This document shows positions 56,258 through 64,000 of a stretch of DNA of 64,000 nucleotides, in pieces. The stretch is from Halomonadaceae bacterium T82-2. Its GTDB lineage: Bacteria > Pseudomonadota > Gammaproteobacteria > Pseudomonadales > Halomonadaceae. The notes under the pieces are model-generated. The model was given only the letters and a program-made list of their open reading frames with translations, ran no database searches and was not told where the DNA came from. Numbering within the stretch: position 1 is the first letter of the stretch; each line of letters begins with the position of its first letter. The position numbers were made by a program, and so were the translations under genes. Where the stretch lies: contig LSBP01000011.1 in the NCBI GenBank assembly GCA_001577635.1, positions 1 through 64,000 of the forward strand. The letters are read 5' to 3'.

Positions 56258-56943
56258 CCGAGTTCCGGCAGCCGGTAGCGCACGCAGCACAACCGCCGCC
56301 GCGTATGGCACGTGCCGTCGGCATCGCGGACCTGGCGGACCGGCCGATGGAGCGGGTTGCGGGCTCCGTCGGCGAACACCCGCCGGGCCATCAGCGCCTC
56401 GCCCAAGCCGAGGCCGGGTGCTGCCCACGCCTGTCCACGCAGCTGATCGATCAGGTAGGCGTAGTAGTGCCCGGCGTTGCTCCACAACGTGCGCGGCGCC
56501 AGCCCGCCGTGCGCGGCCATGACCGCGATGGCCGGCGCCAGCAGGCGATCCAGCAGCGGCCGCAGCAGTGGCTCGGGGTCGTCGGCCTCGATCATCTCGC
56601 CCTCGTGGGGTACCACCAGGCGGGCGACCCGCCCCGCGGCATCCAGCTCCAGCGCCAGCGTCTCGAGGGCCATCGGCAGCCGACGGCCCAGCACCAGGGC
56701 GGCCGCCGCCGGCACGAGGATCGCCTGGGCAAGAAAATACTTCGACCACAGCGAGACCAGCGCGCGGTGGTCGGGCCGCGTGTAGTCGCGGCCGAAGACG
56801 GCCAGTGCCGGGGCGAGCCCATCCGTCGAGAACAGCGCCGACGCGGCCCGGGTATTCGCCGACGCCGCGGCATCCGGAAGCCGCAGGCGGTCGTCCAGGC
56901 CAGCCAGCGGGCCACGGAACAGGGGGGCAAGGGAAGGCAGCAT
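56200..56943 (-). CDS. fhuF: FhuF-type ferric siderophore reductase
   Basis: 247 residues from the ATG at 56943 with GGAG upstream; a GTG at 56973 would add ten residues. The C-terminal 2Fe-2S motif RRRLCCVRYRLPELGYCGNC has the CC-x10-C-x2-C pattern of FhuF. SNAGHYYAYLIDQLR lies in the middle. FhuF reduces ferric hydroxamate siderophores to release iron. A Fur-like box lies upstream. The gene ends inside phoR on the opposite strand. Confidence 0.9.
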   Translation of the reverse strand: MLPSLAPLFRGPLAGLDDRLRLPDAAASANTRAASALFSTDGLAPALAVFGRDYTRPDHRALVSLWSKYFLAQAILVPAAAALVLGRRLPMALETLALELDAAGRVARLVVPHEGEMIEADDPEPLLRPLLDRLLAPAIAVMAAHGGLAPRTLWSNAGHYYAYLIDQLRGQAWAAPGLGLGEALMARRVFADGARNPLHRPVRQVRDADGTCHTRRRLCCVRYRLPELGYCGNCPLPAARGVSSEGE

Positions 56944-56980
56944 GGACGTCTCCGCTCGGACAACGTCCGCCACCTTAAGT

Positions 56981-56999
56981 GATAATAATTCTCGTTACA
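56981..56999. promoter_or_regulatory. Fur-like box before fhuF
   Basis: GATAATAATTCTCGTTACA matches the classical 19-bp Fur consensus at 13 positions, including the full GATAAT hexamer. It lies 38 bp before the fhuF start, in an AT-rich patch, which suits iron repression. Confidence 0.6.
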
Positions 57000-57013
57000 A
57001 TCTTGCGCGGCAA

Positions 57014-57757
57014 TCAGGAGCGCCGGGGCTTCTCGGCCGGCACTGGCAGATCCCGGTAGTGCTGCTGCCACATCAGCACCGCCCCGGCGACCGCACCGGG
57101 CAGCAGCAGCAGGTTGAGCACCGGTACCCAGCTGGCCGCCATCACCCAGCCGCCGAAGGTCAGCGTCGGCCACCAGCGCGAGCGCAGACGGCGGCGCATC
57201 TCGACGAAACTGACCAGGTTGTTGTCCATCGGGTAGTCGAGGTAGGTGACCGCCATCATCCAGGCCGAGAAGGCCGCCCATAGAAACGGCATCACCAGGT
57301 TCAGCCCGGGCACGAAGCCGAGCAGGAAGAGCAGCGCCATGCGCGGCAGGATATAGCCCAGCTTGACCAGCTCGCGGCCCAGGGCGTCGACGGCGGCGCG
57401 GGCGAAGCCGCGATCGTCCAGCGGCGGCCGGCCGGTGACCTGGCGCTCGACCTTCTCGGCGAGAAAGCCGTAGAAGGGCGCGGCGATCAGGTTGGCGACC
57501 AGCGTGAAGGTAAAGAACACCACCACCGCGAGGCTCGCCACCAGCAGCGGCCAGATCAGCCACTCGAGCCAGTTCAGCCAGCCCGGCACCTGGCGCATTC
57601 CATAGTCGATCCAGCCGCCGAAGTTGTCGAACAGGTAGACGAGGGTGCCGACATAGAGCAGCAGGTTGGCCAGAATCGGCAGAAAGACGTAACGACGCAG
57701 CCCCGGCGAGAGCACCAGGCGCGTGCCCCGGGCCAGGGCGCTGAAGGCATTGAGCAT
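57014..57757 (-). CDS. cysZ: Sulfate transporter CysZ
   Basis: 247 residues (E. coli 253). It begins with GTRLVLSPGLRRYVFLPILA and has several long hydrophobic segments. FTLVANLIAAPFYGFLAEKV and PGLNLVMPFLWAAFSAWMMA, followed by YLDYPMDNN, are CysZ hallmarks. It imports sulfate across the inner membrane for cysteine synthesis. It is between phoU and fhuF on the minus strand, each with its own control region. Confidence 0.94.
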   Translation of the reverse strand: MLNAFSALARGTRLVLSPGLRRYVFLPILANLLLYVGTLVYLFDNFGGWIDYGMRQVPGWLNWLEWLIWPLLVASLAVVVFFTFTLVANLIAAPFYGFLAEKVERQVTGRPPLDDRGFARAAVDALGRELVKLGYILPRMALLFLLGFVPGLNLVMPFLWAAFSAWMMAVTYLDYPMDNNLVSFVEMRRRLRSRWWPTLTFGGWVMAASWVPVLNLLLLPGAVAGAVLMWQQHYRDLPVPAEKPRRS

Positions 57758-57789
57758 GGTCGGAGGATTCCCGCAACGAACAACGAAAC

Positions 57790-57839
57790 GGCCGTCGCGC
57801 AGGCGACGGCCGGGGTCGATGACGGCCCGGAGGGCCGTC
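57790..57839 (-). terminator. Double hairpin after phoU
   Basis: Two perfect stems follow the phoU stop in the minus direction: GACGGCCC/GGGCCGTC (57821-57839) and GGCCGTCGC/GCGACGGCC (57790-57811). The second is followed by a T-rich stretch on the minus strand. Together they probably end the phoU transcript before cysZ. Confidence 0.7.
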
Positions 57840-57844
57840 GGGGA

Positions 57845-58573
57845 TCAACCTTTACCGGTCAGCGAGGAATCGTCAAGCGCATCGATGTTGCGGTGACGGA
57901 CATCCAGCCCCTTGACCAGGTAGATGACGTACTCGGCCAGGTTGTCGGCGTGGTCGCCGATACGCTCCAGGGCCCGCAGGATCCACATCACGCTGAGAAT
58001 CGAGCTGATCGAGCGCGGGTCCTCCATCATGAAGGTCATCAGCGAGCGCATGGCGCTGGTGTACTCGCTGTCCACGGCGTCGTCCTCGTGGGCGACCTTC
58101 AGGGCCAGCTCGGTATCGAAGCGGGCGAATGCCGTCAGGGCATCGCGGGTCATCTTGCGCACGTGCTCGCTGATGTGGCGGACCTCGACGAAGCCGTGCA
58201 CCTGGCGTCCGGATTCGGCCAGCGCGAGGGCGTTGCGGGCGATCTTGCAGGCCTCGTCGCCGATGCGCTCGAGATCCGAGGTGGCGCGGATCACCGCCAG
58301 CACCAGCCGCAGGTCGGACGCCGCCGGCTGCCGGCGTGCCAGCACCCGCGTGCACTCGTCATCGATCTTCAGCTGCATGTCGTTGACGGCCTTGTCGTTG
58401 TCGCGCACGCGTTCGGCCAACCGGGTGTCGCCGTCGAGCAGCGCGGAGATGGCTTCCTGCACCTGTTTCTCGACCAGGCCCCCCATCGCCATCAGGTGGG
58501 TCTTGAGTTCCTCGAGTTCCTGGTTGAACTGCTTGGAAATATGCTGACTGTGAGTCTCGCTGGTGATGTCCAT
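57845..58573 (-). CDS. phoU: Phosphate signalling protein PhoU
   Basis: 242 residues from the ATG at 58573 with GGAG upstream; the longer frame to 58705 has no ribosome site. It has two three-helix bundles, each with a metal-binding E/D-x3-D motif: SDLERIGDEACKIARNA and RALERIGDHADNLAEYVIYL. PhoU links the Pst transporter to PhoR and keeps PhoB quiet when phosphate is plentiful. No pst gene is adjacent, unlike the usual pstSCAB-phoU operon. Confidence 0.96.
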   Translation of the reverse strand: MDITSETHSQHISKQFNQELEELKTHLMAMGGLVEKQVQEAISALLDGDTRLAERVRDNDKAVNDMQLKIDDECTRVLARRQPAASDLRLVLAVIRATSDLERIGDEACKIARNALALAESGRQVHGFVEVRHISEHVRKMTRDALTAFARFDTELALKVAHEDDAVDSEYTSAMRSLMTFMMEDPRSISSILSVMWILRALERIGDHADNLAEYVIYLVKGLDVRHRNIDALDDSSLTGKG

Positions 58574-58906
58574 GACGTTCTCCGGGGCCGCGCACGAACG
58601 GCCGATGAGGTGAAATTCGCTGAGCGCCAGACGCGGATGATGTTCCGGGCACGAAACCGCTGGTGGCGATGATGCCGGAACAAGATTGCATTCCGATGAA
58701 TCCACGACACCGACATCAGGGCGGGCCGGGCGTCACGAACGGGCCGCGGCTCCCGGTCCGCTCGACTTCGATTGTAGTCGGAGTCGCCCGCACGCAGGAA
58801 GCCGGGGACGCCGCGAAGTGCACGGCGAGGCTGGTCGCCCGACGGCGCGGCCGTTTAAGATGGCGGCCAGCTCGTGACAACAACAAGTGCCGGAAGGGAA
58901 TCGACC
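58574..58906. other. Divergent control region, no gene seen
   Basis: 333 bp between phoU (minus) and the thioesterase gene (plus). Reading both strands I see no convincing coding sequence; open frames here are short and Arg-rich. No PHO box was found on the phoU side. A small inverted repeat CGACT/AGTCG occurs near 58765-58785. GGAAGGGAA just before 58907 is the thioesterase ribosome site. Confidence 0.6.
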
Positions 58907-59326
58907 ATGACCGATCTCGATGATGTACCCGCCCCGCGTGGCGATCTGACCCTCAAGGTGCTGGCCGCCCGCCAGGACACCAACCTCTACGGCGACATCA
59001 GCGGCGGCTGGCTGGTCAATCAGATGGACCAGGCCGCCGAGCTGTGCGCCGGCCGCCAGGCCCACGGGCGTACCGCCACCGTGGCGATCGAGGCGATGGA
59101 CTTCCTCTGTCCGGTCCGCATCGGCTCGGTGGTCAACATCTTCACCGCGGTGCGCGAGATCGGCCGCAGCTCGATCACCATCGACGTCGAGGTGTGGATC
59201 CGTCCGCCCCACGAGCGCGACCCCGAGGAGATGCACAAGGTCACCGAGGCCCGCTTCGTGATGGTGGCGCTGGACGACAACGGGCGCATTCGCGCGGTGC
59301 CCGAGACCAGCCGGGAGAGCCTCTGA
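58907..59326 (+). CDS. Acyl-CoA thioesterase, YciA-type hotdog
   Basis: 139 residues from the ATG at 58907. The YciA/BACH motif is DTNLYGDISGGWLVNQMDQA, including the catalytic-region Asp. TVAIEAMDFLCPVRIGSVVN and VTEARFVMVALDDNG complete the hotdog fold. It hydrolyses acyl-CoA in the cytosol; chain length is not predictable. It converges with the TRAP gene. Confidence 0.9.
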   Translation: MTDLDDVPAPRGDLTLKVLAARQDTNLYGDISGGWLVNQMDQAAELCAGRQAHGRTATVAIEAMDFLCPVRIGSVVNIFTAVREIGRSSITIDVEVWIRPPHERDPEEMHKVTEARFVMVALDDNGRIRAVPETSRESL

Positions 59327-59348
59327 GCCGCCCCGGCCGGTGGCACCC

Positions 59349-59364
59349 GACGGCGCGGGCCGTC
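59349..59364. terminator. Short hairpin between convergent genes
   Basis: GACGGC (59349-59354) and GCCGTC (59359-59364) pair around GCGG between the thioesterase and TRAP genes. The right arm touches the TRAP stop. No T-run, so weak. Confidence 0.35.
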
Positions 59365-60448
59365 AGCTGACCAGGGCGCGGTTCTTCAGGTAGGCGAACT
59401 CGCCGATGTCGGTGTAGCGGCGAACCTGCTGCTGGAAGTCACGGTAGGAGTCGAAGATCTTCTTCGACGCCGGGTCGTTGTCGGCCTGCTCCTGCAGGAC
59501 CTTCTGCGAGGCTTCGGCGAGCGCCTTGAGCACGTCGTCGGGCAGCGAGCGCAGCTGCACATTGTGCTCCTCGACCAGCGTCTTGAGCGCCTCGGCGTTG
59601 CGGAAGGTGAACTCGTCGATCATCGCCAGGTTGGCGCTGCGCGCGGCTTCCTGCACCACCACCTTGAGGTCGTCGGGCAGCGCCTTCCAGGCCTCGAGAT
59701 TGACCGTGCCCTCGAGAATCGCGCTGGGCTCGTTCCAGGCCGAGGTGTAGTAGTAGTCGGCGACCTGATAGAGCCCGAAGGCCAGGTCGTTGTAGGGCCC
59801 CACCCAGTCGGCGGCGTCGAGCACGCCGGTCTGCATCGAGGTGAAGATCTCCGAGCCGGGGATGGTCAGGGCGGTGGCGCCGATGCGATTCATCACCTCG
59901 CCGGCGAGCCCGGGCAGGCGGATCTTCAGGCCCTGCATGTCCTCCAGCGAGTTGATTTCCTTCTTGAACCAGCCGGCCATCTGGGTGCCGGTGTTGCCCA
60001 CCGCGAAGGGCTTGAGGTTGTGCCCCGCGTAGAGCTCGTCCCACAGCGCCATGCCGCCGCCCTGGTACAGCCAGGCGTTGGTTTCGGTGGTGTTCATGCC
60101 GAACGGCACGGCGGTGAAGTACTGCGCCGCCGGCACCTTGCCGCGCCAGTAGTAGGAGGCGGAGTGGCCCATCTGCGCGGTGCCCTCGGACACCGCGTCG
60201 AAGACCTCGAGCGCCGGCACCAGCTCGCCGGCGCCGTAGACGTCGACCTGCATCCGCCCCCCGGACAGCTCGCCGATGCGCTTGGCGAAGTCGTTGGCGC
60301 CGGTACCCAGCGCGGGGAAGTTCTTGGGCCAGGAGGTGACCATCTTCCAGCGGATGGTGTCCTGGGCGCGGGCGGTGGAAACGAAAGGCGCGGCCGCGAC
60401 ACCGGCGGCGCCGGCCCCCAGTGTCGTCAGAAACTTGCGTCGTTGCAT
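59363..60448 (-). CDS. TRAP transporter substrate-binding protein, TakP-like
   Basis: 361 residues from the ATG at 60448. The N-terminus MQRRKFLTTLGAGAAG is a twin-arginine signal with cleavage after TARA (about residue 28). The mature protein has YGAGELVPALEVFDAVSEGT, a conserved GNTGTQMAGWFKKEINSLED and DAADWVGPYNDLAFGLYQVA, very close in layout to the alpha-keto-acid-binding TakP of Rhodobacter. The matching dctQ and dctM membrane genes are not in the adjacent sequence. Confidence 0.9.
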   Translation of the reverse strand: MQRRKFLTTLGAGAAGVAAAPFVSTARAQDTIRWKMVTSWPKNFPALGTGANDFAKRIGELSGGRMQVDVYGAGELVPALEVFDAVSEGTAQMGHSASYYWRGKVPAAQYFTAVPFGMNTTETNAWLYQGGGMALWDELYAGHNLKPFAVGNTGTQMAGWFKKEINSLEDMQGLKIRLPGLAGEVMNRIGATALTIPGSEIFTSMQTGVLDAADWVGPYNDLAFGLYQVADYYYTSAWNEPSAILEGTVNLEAWKALPDDLKVVVQEAARSANLAMIDEFTFRNAEALKTLVEEHNVQLRSLPDDVLKALAEASQKVLQEQADNDPASKKIFDSYRDFQQQVRRYTDIGEFAYLKNRALVS

Positions 60449-60579
60449 GCGGATGTATCTCCGGTAACTGTTCTTGTGCCCCGTGGGGTGTGTCCCTCCC
60501 GGACGGCCGTGGCGCGCCGCCCGAAAGGCCACAGTATGCGTCAGGGCTTATTTGACCGGCAAGGCAGGGGGGCCGGCGC

Positions 60580-61038
60580 TCAGCCGCTACTGCGGTTGCC
60601 GTGGCGAACCAGCCAGTAACAGATGCCCAGCCCCAGCACGGCGGCCGCCAGGGCGAGGATCTTGAGCGGCTCGACGGCCTCGAAGTCCAGCACCATGAAC
60701 TTGCGCACCAGCGCCATGATGGCGATCAGCACCACGATCTCGACGTGAATGAACCCGCCGCCACTCTCCATGGTACGGACGATGGAGTTGTTGAACTCCA
60801 TGGCGATCAGCACGGTGAGGATCATGTCGAAGACCGCCTGAAAGACCCGGTAGTCGAAGGGATCGCGGGTCTGCACGAACAACAGTTCGACGACGTGCAT
60901 CACCAGATAGTAGAGCGCGGTCAGCACCGTGGCGCCGATCGCCACGGTCAGTACTAGCGACACCAGCCGCTCGAAGCGCTGGTAGCCGGATAGCCGTGCC
61001 CAGTTGTCGAACAGCTCGGGAAACCATTTCTTCTTCAT
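60580..61038 (-). CDS. psiE: PsiE-family membrane protein
   Basis: 152 residues from the ATG at 61038 (MKKKWFPELF); an ATG nine bases earlier is also possible. Four hydrophobic segments are present, and the conserved core reads VLIAMEFNNSIVRTMESGGG with IAIMALVRKFMVLD. The family is named for a phosphate-starvation-inducible E. coli protein; the function is unknown. It begins 21 bp after uvrD and is probably cotranscribed with it, so a phosphate link is uncertain here. Confidence 0.85.
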   Translation of the reverse strand: MKKKWFPELFDNWARLSGYQRFERLVSLVLTVAIGATVLTALYYLVMHVVELLFVQTRDPFDYRVFQAVFDMILTVLIAMEFNNSIVRTMESGGGFIHVEIVVLIAIMALVRKFMVLDFEAVEPLKILALAAAVLGLGICYWLVRHGNRSSG

Positions 61039-61059
61039 GTGACGCATCCCGTCCGGAGG

Positions 61060-63309
61060 TTACAGCGGGGTCAGCTTGGCGAACCCCAGCACCAGCCACT
61101 TGTCGCCCTCGCCCTCGAAGCTCACCTGCACCCGGGCTCGCTCGCCCTGGCCCTCGGCGTTGAGCACCACGCCCTCGCCGAACAGCGGGTGATGGACGCG
61201 CTGGCCCAGCGACAGCACCGGTAGATCGCCGCCGCCGTCGACCGACGCCTGGGCGAGGCCGCGTGCCGGCCGCGTCGCCGTCACCGGCCGCGAGACCTGA
61301 CCGCGCAGGCGCACCTCCTCGAGCAGTTCCTCGGGCAGCTCGCGCAGGAAGCGCGACGGCCGCTGGAAGGTCTCCTTGCCGTGCAGGCGACGCAGCTCGG
61401 CGTGGGTCAGGTAGAGCTTGTGCATGGCGCGAGTCACGCCCACATAGCACAGCCGGCGCTCCTCCTCGAGCCGCCCGGTTTCCTCCAGTGACATCTTGTG
61501 CGGGAACAGCCCCTCCTCGACCCCGGCGATGAACACCACCGGGAACTCCAGCCCCTTGGCGGAGTGCAGGGTCATCAGCTGCACACCGTCCTCGAACTCG
61601 TCGGCCTCGTGGTCGCCAGCGTTGAGCGCCGCCTCGGCGAGAAACGGCTCGAGGGCCGCGCTGCCCTCGCCGACCTCCTGTATCGCCAGCGCCTCGCCCT
61701 GGGTGAAGGCGCGCGCGGCATTGACCAGTTCCTCGAGGTTCTCGACCCGGGCCTGGCCCTTCTCGCCCTTCTCGTTGCGGTGATGCTCGACCAGCCCGGT
61801 CACCGTGTTGACGTGCTCGATGATCTCGTGCAGCGCCATGCCGGCGGTGTCGTTGTCGAGCCGCTCGATCAGGTTGGCGAAGGCGGTCACGGCGTTGGCC
61901 GCCCGGCCCTTGAGGGTGGCGTCGCTGACGCTGTCGTGCAGGGCCTGCCACAGCGAGGTGCCGGTCTCGCGGGCGCGCACGCGCAGGATCTCCACGGTGC
62001 GGGTGCCGATGCCGCGGGCCGGCACGTTGATCACCCGTTCCAGCGAGGCGTCGTCCTCGCGGTTGAGCAGCAGGCGCAGGTAGGCCAGGGCGTTCTTGAT
62101 CTCCAGGCGCTCGTAGAAGCGCTGGCCGCCATAGATGCGGTAGGGCACGCCCTGGCGGATCAGGGTCTCCTCGATCACCCGCGACTGGGCGTTGGAGCGG
62201 TAGAGGATGGCGATCTCGCGGCGATTGAAGCCCGCGTCGACCTTTTCCTTGATGGTGTCGACGATGAAGCGCGACTCGTCCAGATCGTTGAAGCCGGCAT
62301 ACACGGAGATCGGCTCGCCCTTGGCCCCGGCGGTCCACAGCTCCTTGCCCATGCGCCCGGTGTTGTGGCCGATCAGGGCGTTGGCGGCATCGAGGATGGC
62401 GCTGGTCGAGCGGTAGTTCTGCTCGAGGCGCACGGTACGCGTCCCCGGGAATTCCTGCTCGAAGCGGCGGATGTTCTCGACCCGCGCGCCGCGCCAGCCG
62501 TAGATCGACTGGTCGTCGTCGCCGACCACGGTCAGGCCGTTGTGCTCGCCGGCGAGCAGCTTGAGCCAGGCGTACTGCAGGGTGTTGGTGTCCTGGAACT
62601 CGTCGACCAGCAGGTGGGCGAAGCGCTCGCGGTAGTGGGCCAGCAGCCGGGGATTGTCGCGCAGCAGCTCGAGGCTGCGCAGCAGCAGCTCGCCGAAGTC
62701 GACCAGCCCGCCGCGCTCGCAGGTCAGCTGGTAACGCTCGTAGAGCTCGACCATCTGCCCCAGGTAGGCGTCACCGTGAGTCTGCACCTGCTGCGGACGC
62801 AGGCCCTCCTCCTTGCAGCCGGAGATGAAGTACTGCACCTGGCGCGGCGGGAAGCGCTCGTCGTCGATGTTGTAGTCCTTGAGCAGGCGCTTGATCAGGC
62901 GCAGCTGGTCGTCGGCATCGAGGATCTGGAAGTGCTGCGGCAGGCGCGCGTCCTGCCAGTGGGTACGCAGCAGGCGGTGGGCGATGGAGTGGAAGGTGCC
63001 CACCCAGATGTTGCGCAGCGAGAGTCCCAGCAGCGCCTCGAGGCGGGTGCGCATCTCGCGCGCCGCCTTGTTGGTGAAGGTCACGGCGAGGATCGCGTAG
63101 GGCGAGAGCCCTTCGACCCGCAGCAGCCAGGCGATGCGGTGCACCAGCACCCGGGTCTTGCCCGAGCCGGCACCGGCCAGCACCAGCATGTTGCCCAGCG
63201 GCGCGCTGACGGCCTCGCGCTGGGCCGGATTGAGATCGTCGAGAAGCGTCGAGACGTCGCCCGGCGAGCCATTGCCCGGCGAGCCTGCGCCCGAAAGAAC
63301 GTCGTCCAT
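61060..63309 (-). CDS. uvrD: DNA helicase II UvrD
   Basis: 749 residues. SF1A motifs are complete: Walker A LAGAGSGKTRVLVHRIAWLL, TFTNKAAREM, motif II LLVDEFQDTNTLQY, motif III VVGDDDQSIYGWRGA, EQNYRST, and VQLMTLHSAKGLEFPVVFIA. The C-terminal tail ends in a Tudor-like segment HPLFGEGVVLNAEGQG, as in UvrD, which unwinds DNA in mismatch and excision repair. Confidence 0.95.
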   Translation of the reverse strand: MDDVLSGAGSPGNGSPGDVSTLLDDLNPAQREAVSAPLGNMLVLAGAGSGKTRVLVHRIAWLLRVEGLSPYAILAVTFTNKAAREMRTRLEALLGLSLRNIWVGTFHSIAHRLLRTHWQDARLPQHFQILDADDQLRLIKRLLKDYNIDDERFPPRQVQYFISGCKEEGLRPQQVQTHGDAYLGQMVELYERYQLTCERGGLVDFGELLLRSLELLRDNPRLLAHYRERFAHLLVDEFQDTNTLQYAWLKLLAGEHNGLTVVGDDDQSIYGWRGARVENIRRFEQEFPGTRTVRLEQNYRSTSAILDAANALIGHNTGRMGKELWTAGAKGEPISVYAGFNDLDESRFIVDTIKEKVDAGFNRREIAILYRSNAQSRVIEETLIRQGVPYRIYGGQRFYERLEIKNALAYLRLLLNREDDASLERVINVPARGIGTRTVEILRVRARETGTSLWQALHDSVSDATLKGRAANAVTAFANLIERLDNDTAGMALHEIIEHVNTVTGLVEHHRNEKGEKGQARVENLEELVNAARAFTQGEALAIQEVGEGSAALEPFLAEAALNAGDHEADEFEDGVQLMTLHSAKGLEFPVVFIAGVEEGLFPHKMSLEETGRLEEERRLCYVGVTRAMHKLYLTHAELRRLHGKETFQRPSRFLRELPEELLEEVRLRGQVSRPVTATRPARGLAQASVDGGGDLPVLSLGQRVHHPLFGEGVVLNAEGQGERARVQVSFEGEGDKWLVLGFAKLTPL

Positions 63310-63361
63310 GGATACCGCTGTCGAGCTGCGAAATGGGCGCCCAGCTTAGCACATCGGCGCC

Positions 63362-64000
63362 TCAGGACGTCGCCGGGGACTCGCTGCCGGTGCCCTCGCC
63401 CGGCTCGGGGAAGCGCAGCGGCGTGAGGCTGCGCTTGACCGCCTTCAACTGCTCGGCGAGCTTGGGCCCGCGGGTCTTGGCCACGCCCACGGCGAGCACG
63501 TCGATGATCACCAGGTGGGCGATGCGCGAGCTCATCGGCGTGTAGATCTCGGTGTCCTCGTGGACGTCGATGTACAGCGGCAGGCTGACCTCATCGGCCA
63601 GCGGCGAGCGGCTCGGGCACAGCCCGATCACCGTGGCGCCCTTCTCGCGGGCCAGGCGCACGCTGTCGACCAGCGCCCGGGTGCGCCCGGTCTGCGAGAT
63701 CGCCACCACCACGTCGCCCTCCTGGAGGGTCGCCGCCGACATGTTCTGCATGTGCGGGTCGGTGTAGGCCGAGGTGGAAATCTGCAGGCGGAAGAACTTG
63801 TGCTGGGCGTCGAAGGCCACCGCGCCGGAGGCGCCGAAGCCGTAGAACTCGACCCGGTTGGCCATCGCCAGCGCGTTGACCGCGCGCCCCAGGGCGTCGT
63901 TGTCGAGCCGGTCGCGCACCGACAGCAGGGTGCCGATGGTGGAGTCGAACAGGCTGTGGGAAAACTCGGCGACGCTGTCGCTGTCGTTCATCGAGAACTG
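63362..64000 (-). CDS. hexR: HexR-type RpiR-family regulator (5' end outside window)
   Basis: 212 or more residues are visible; the frame stays open to the window edge, so the N-terminal HTH is outside. The SIS sugar-phosphate domain reads FYGFGASGAVAFDAQHKFFR, VVVAISQTGRTRALVDSVRL and YTPMSSRIAHLVIIDVLAVG, very like Pseudomonas HexR, which senses KDPG and controls glucose catabolism genes. The internal ATG at 63991 is not a real start because the HTH is required. Confidence 0.88.
   Translation of the reverse strand, partial: QFSMNDSDSVAEFSHSLFDSTIGTLLSVRDRLDNDALGRAVNALAMANRVEFYGFGASGAVAFDAQHKFFRLQISTSAYTDPHMQNMSAATLQEGDVVVAISQTGRTRALVDSVRLAREKGATVIGLCPSRSPLADEVSLPLYIDVHEDTEIYTPMSSRIAHLVIIDVLAVGVAKTRGPKLAEQLKAVKRSLTPLRFPEPGEGTGSESPATS

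Noticed and set aside
63992-64000. Treating the ATG at 63991 as the start of hexR
   Set aside because: The protein would lack the RpiR HTH domain, and the reading frame remains open to the window edge.

Overview
The window looks like chromosome from a high-GC, halophilic-type gammaproteobacterium, most likely Halomonadaceae (Halomonas or a close relative). I infer this from gene content and neighbourhoods: oxyR-recG, ubiC-ubiA followed by phoB-phoR, gmk-rpoZ-spoT-ridA, a hexR-type regulator beside uvrD, a RubB-like rubredoxin reductase and a YccS-type FUSC protein. No rRNA or tRNA gene was recognised.

Layout. 1-380: the 3' end of an IS481-type transposase. 471-9334: accessory and housekeeping genes. 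These are a LysR regulator divergent from a cupin and an MFS gene, a small membrane-anchored protein, a second MFS gene, a marR-hlyD(emrA)-emrB efflux operon, and pyrC. 9587-18236: a complete type I-E CRISPR-Cas locus in the order cas3, casA(cse1/cas8e), casB(cse2), casC(cas7e), casD(cas5e), casE(cas6e), cas1, cas2. 18237-18286: a short leader with an IHF-like site. 18287-26796: one very long array of 140 repeats and 139 spacers in the cas-gene orientation. 26840-32391: an MFS gene, then gmk, rpoZ, spoT, ridA and thpR. 32394-43895: a minus-strand phosphonate operon, phnCDEFGHIJKLMNP plus a hexapeptide acyltransferase. 44173-48217: an NAD(P)-binding epimerase-like gene divergent from oxyR, with recG coupled to oxyR. 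48225-52503: a FUSC-family protein, a small unknown protein, HU and rubredoxin reductase. 52603-56257: ubiC, ubiA, phoB, phoR. 56200-64000: fhuF, cysZ, phoU, a YciA-type thioesterase, a TRAP binding protein, psiE, uvrD and the start-truncated hexR.

Two themes stand out. The first is adaptive immunity. All type I-E proteins are intact with recognisable catalytic residues, and the array is unusually large. It can be partly read from the window alone: spacers sample homologous genes of diverged viruses, several look phage-derived (terminase P-loop, DnaB-like helicase, repressor-like N-terminus), two spacers overlap on one protospacer, and that overlap plus variation at repeat position 29 suggests a PAM with C next to the spacer. 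The second is phosphorus acquisition: a full C-P lyase operon with two identical PhnF-type palindromes, phoBR behind a PHO box, phoU detached from any pst genes, and psiE.

Other readable regulatory DNA includes an OxyR-spaced site, a Fur-like box before fhuF, a MarR-type palindrome, a strong terminator after spoT and a 13-bp hairpin between phnD and phnE.
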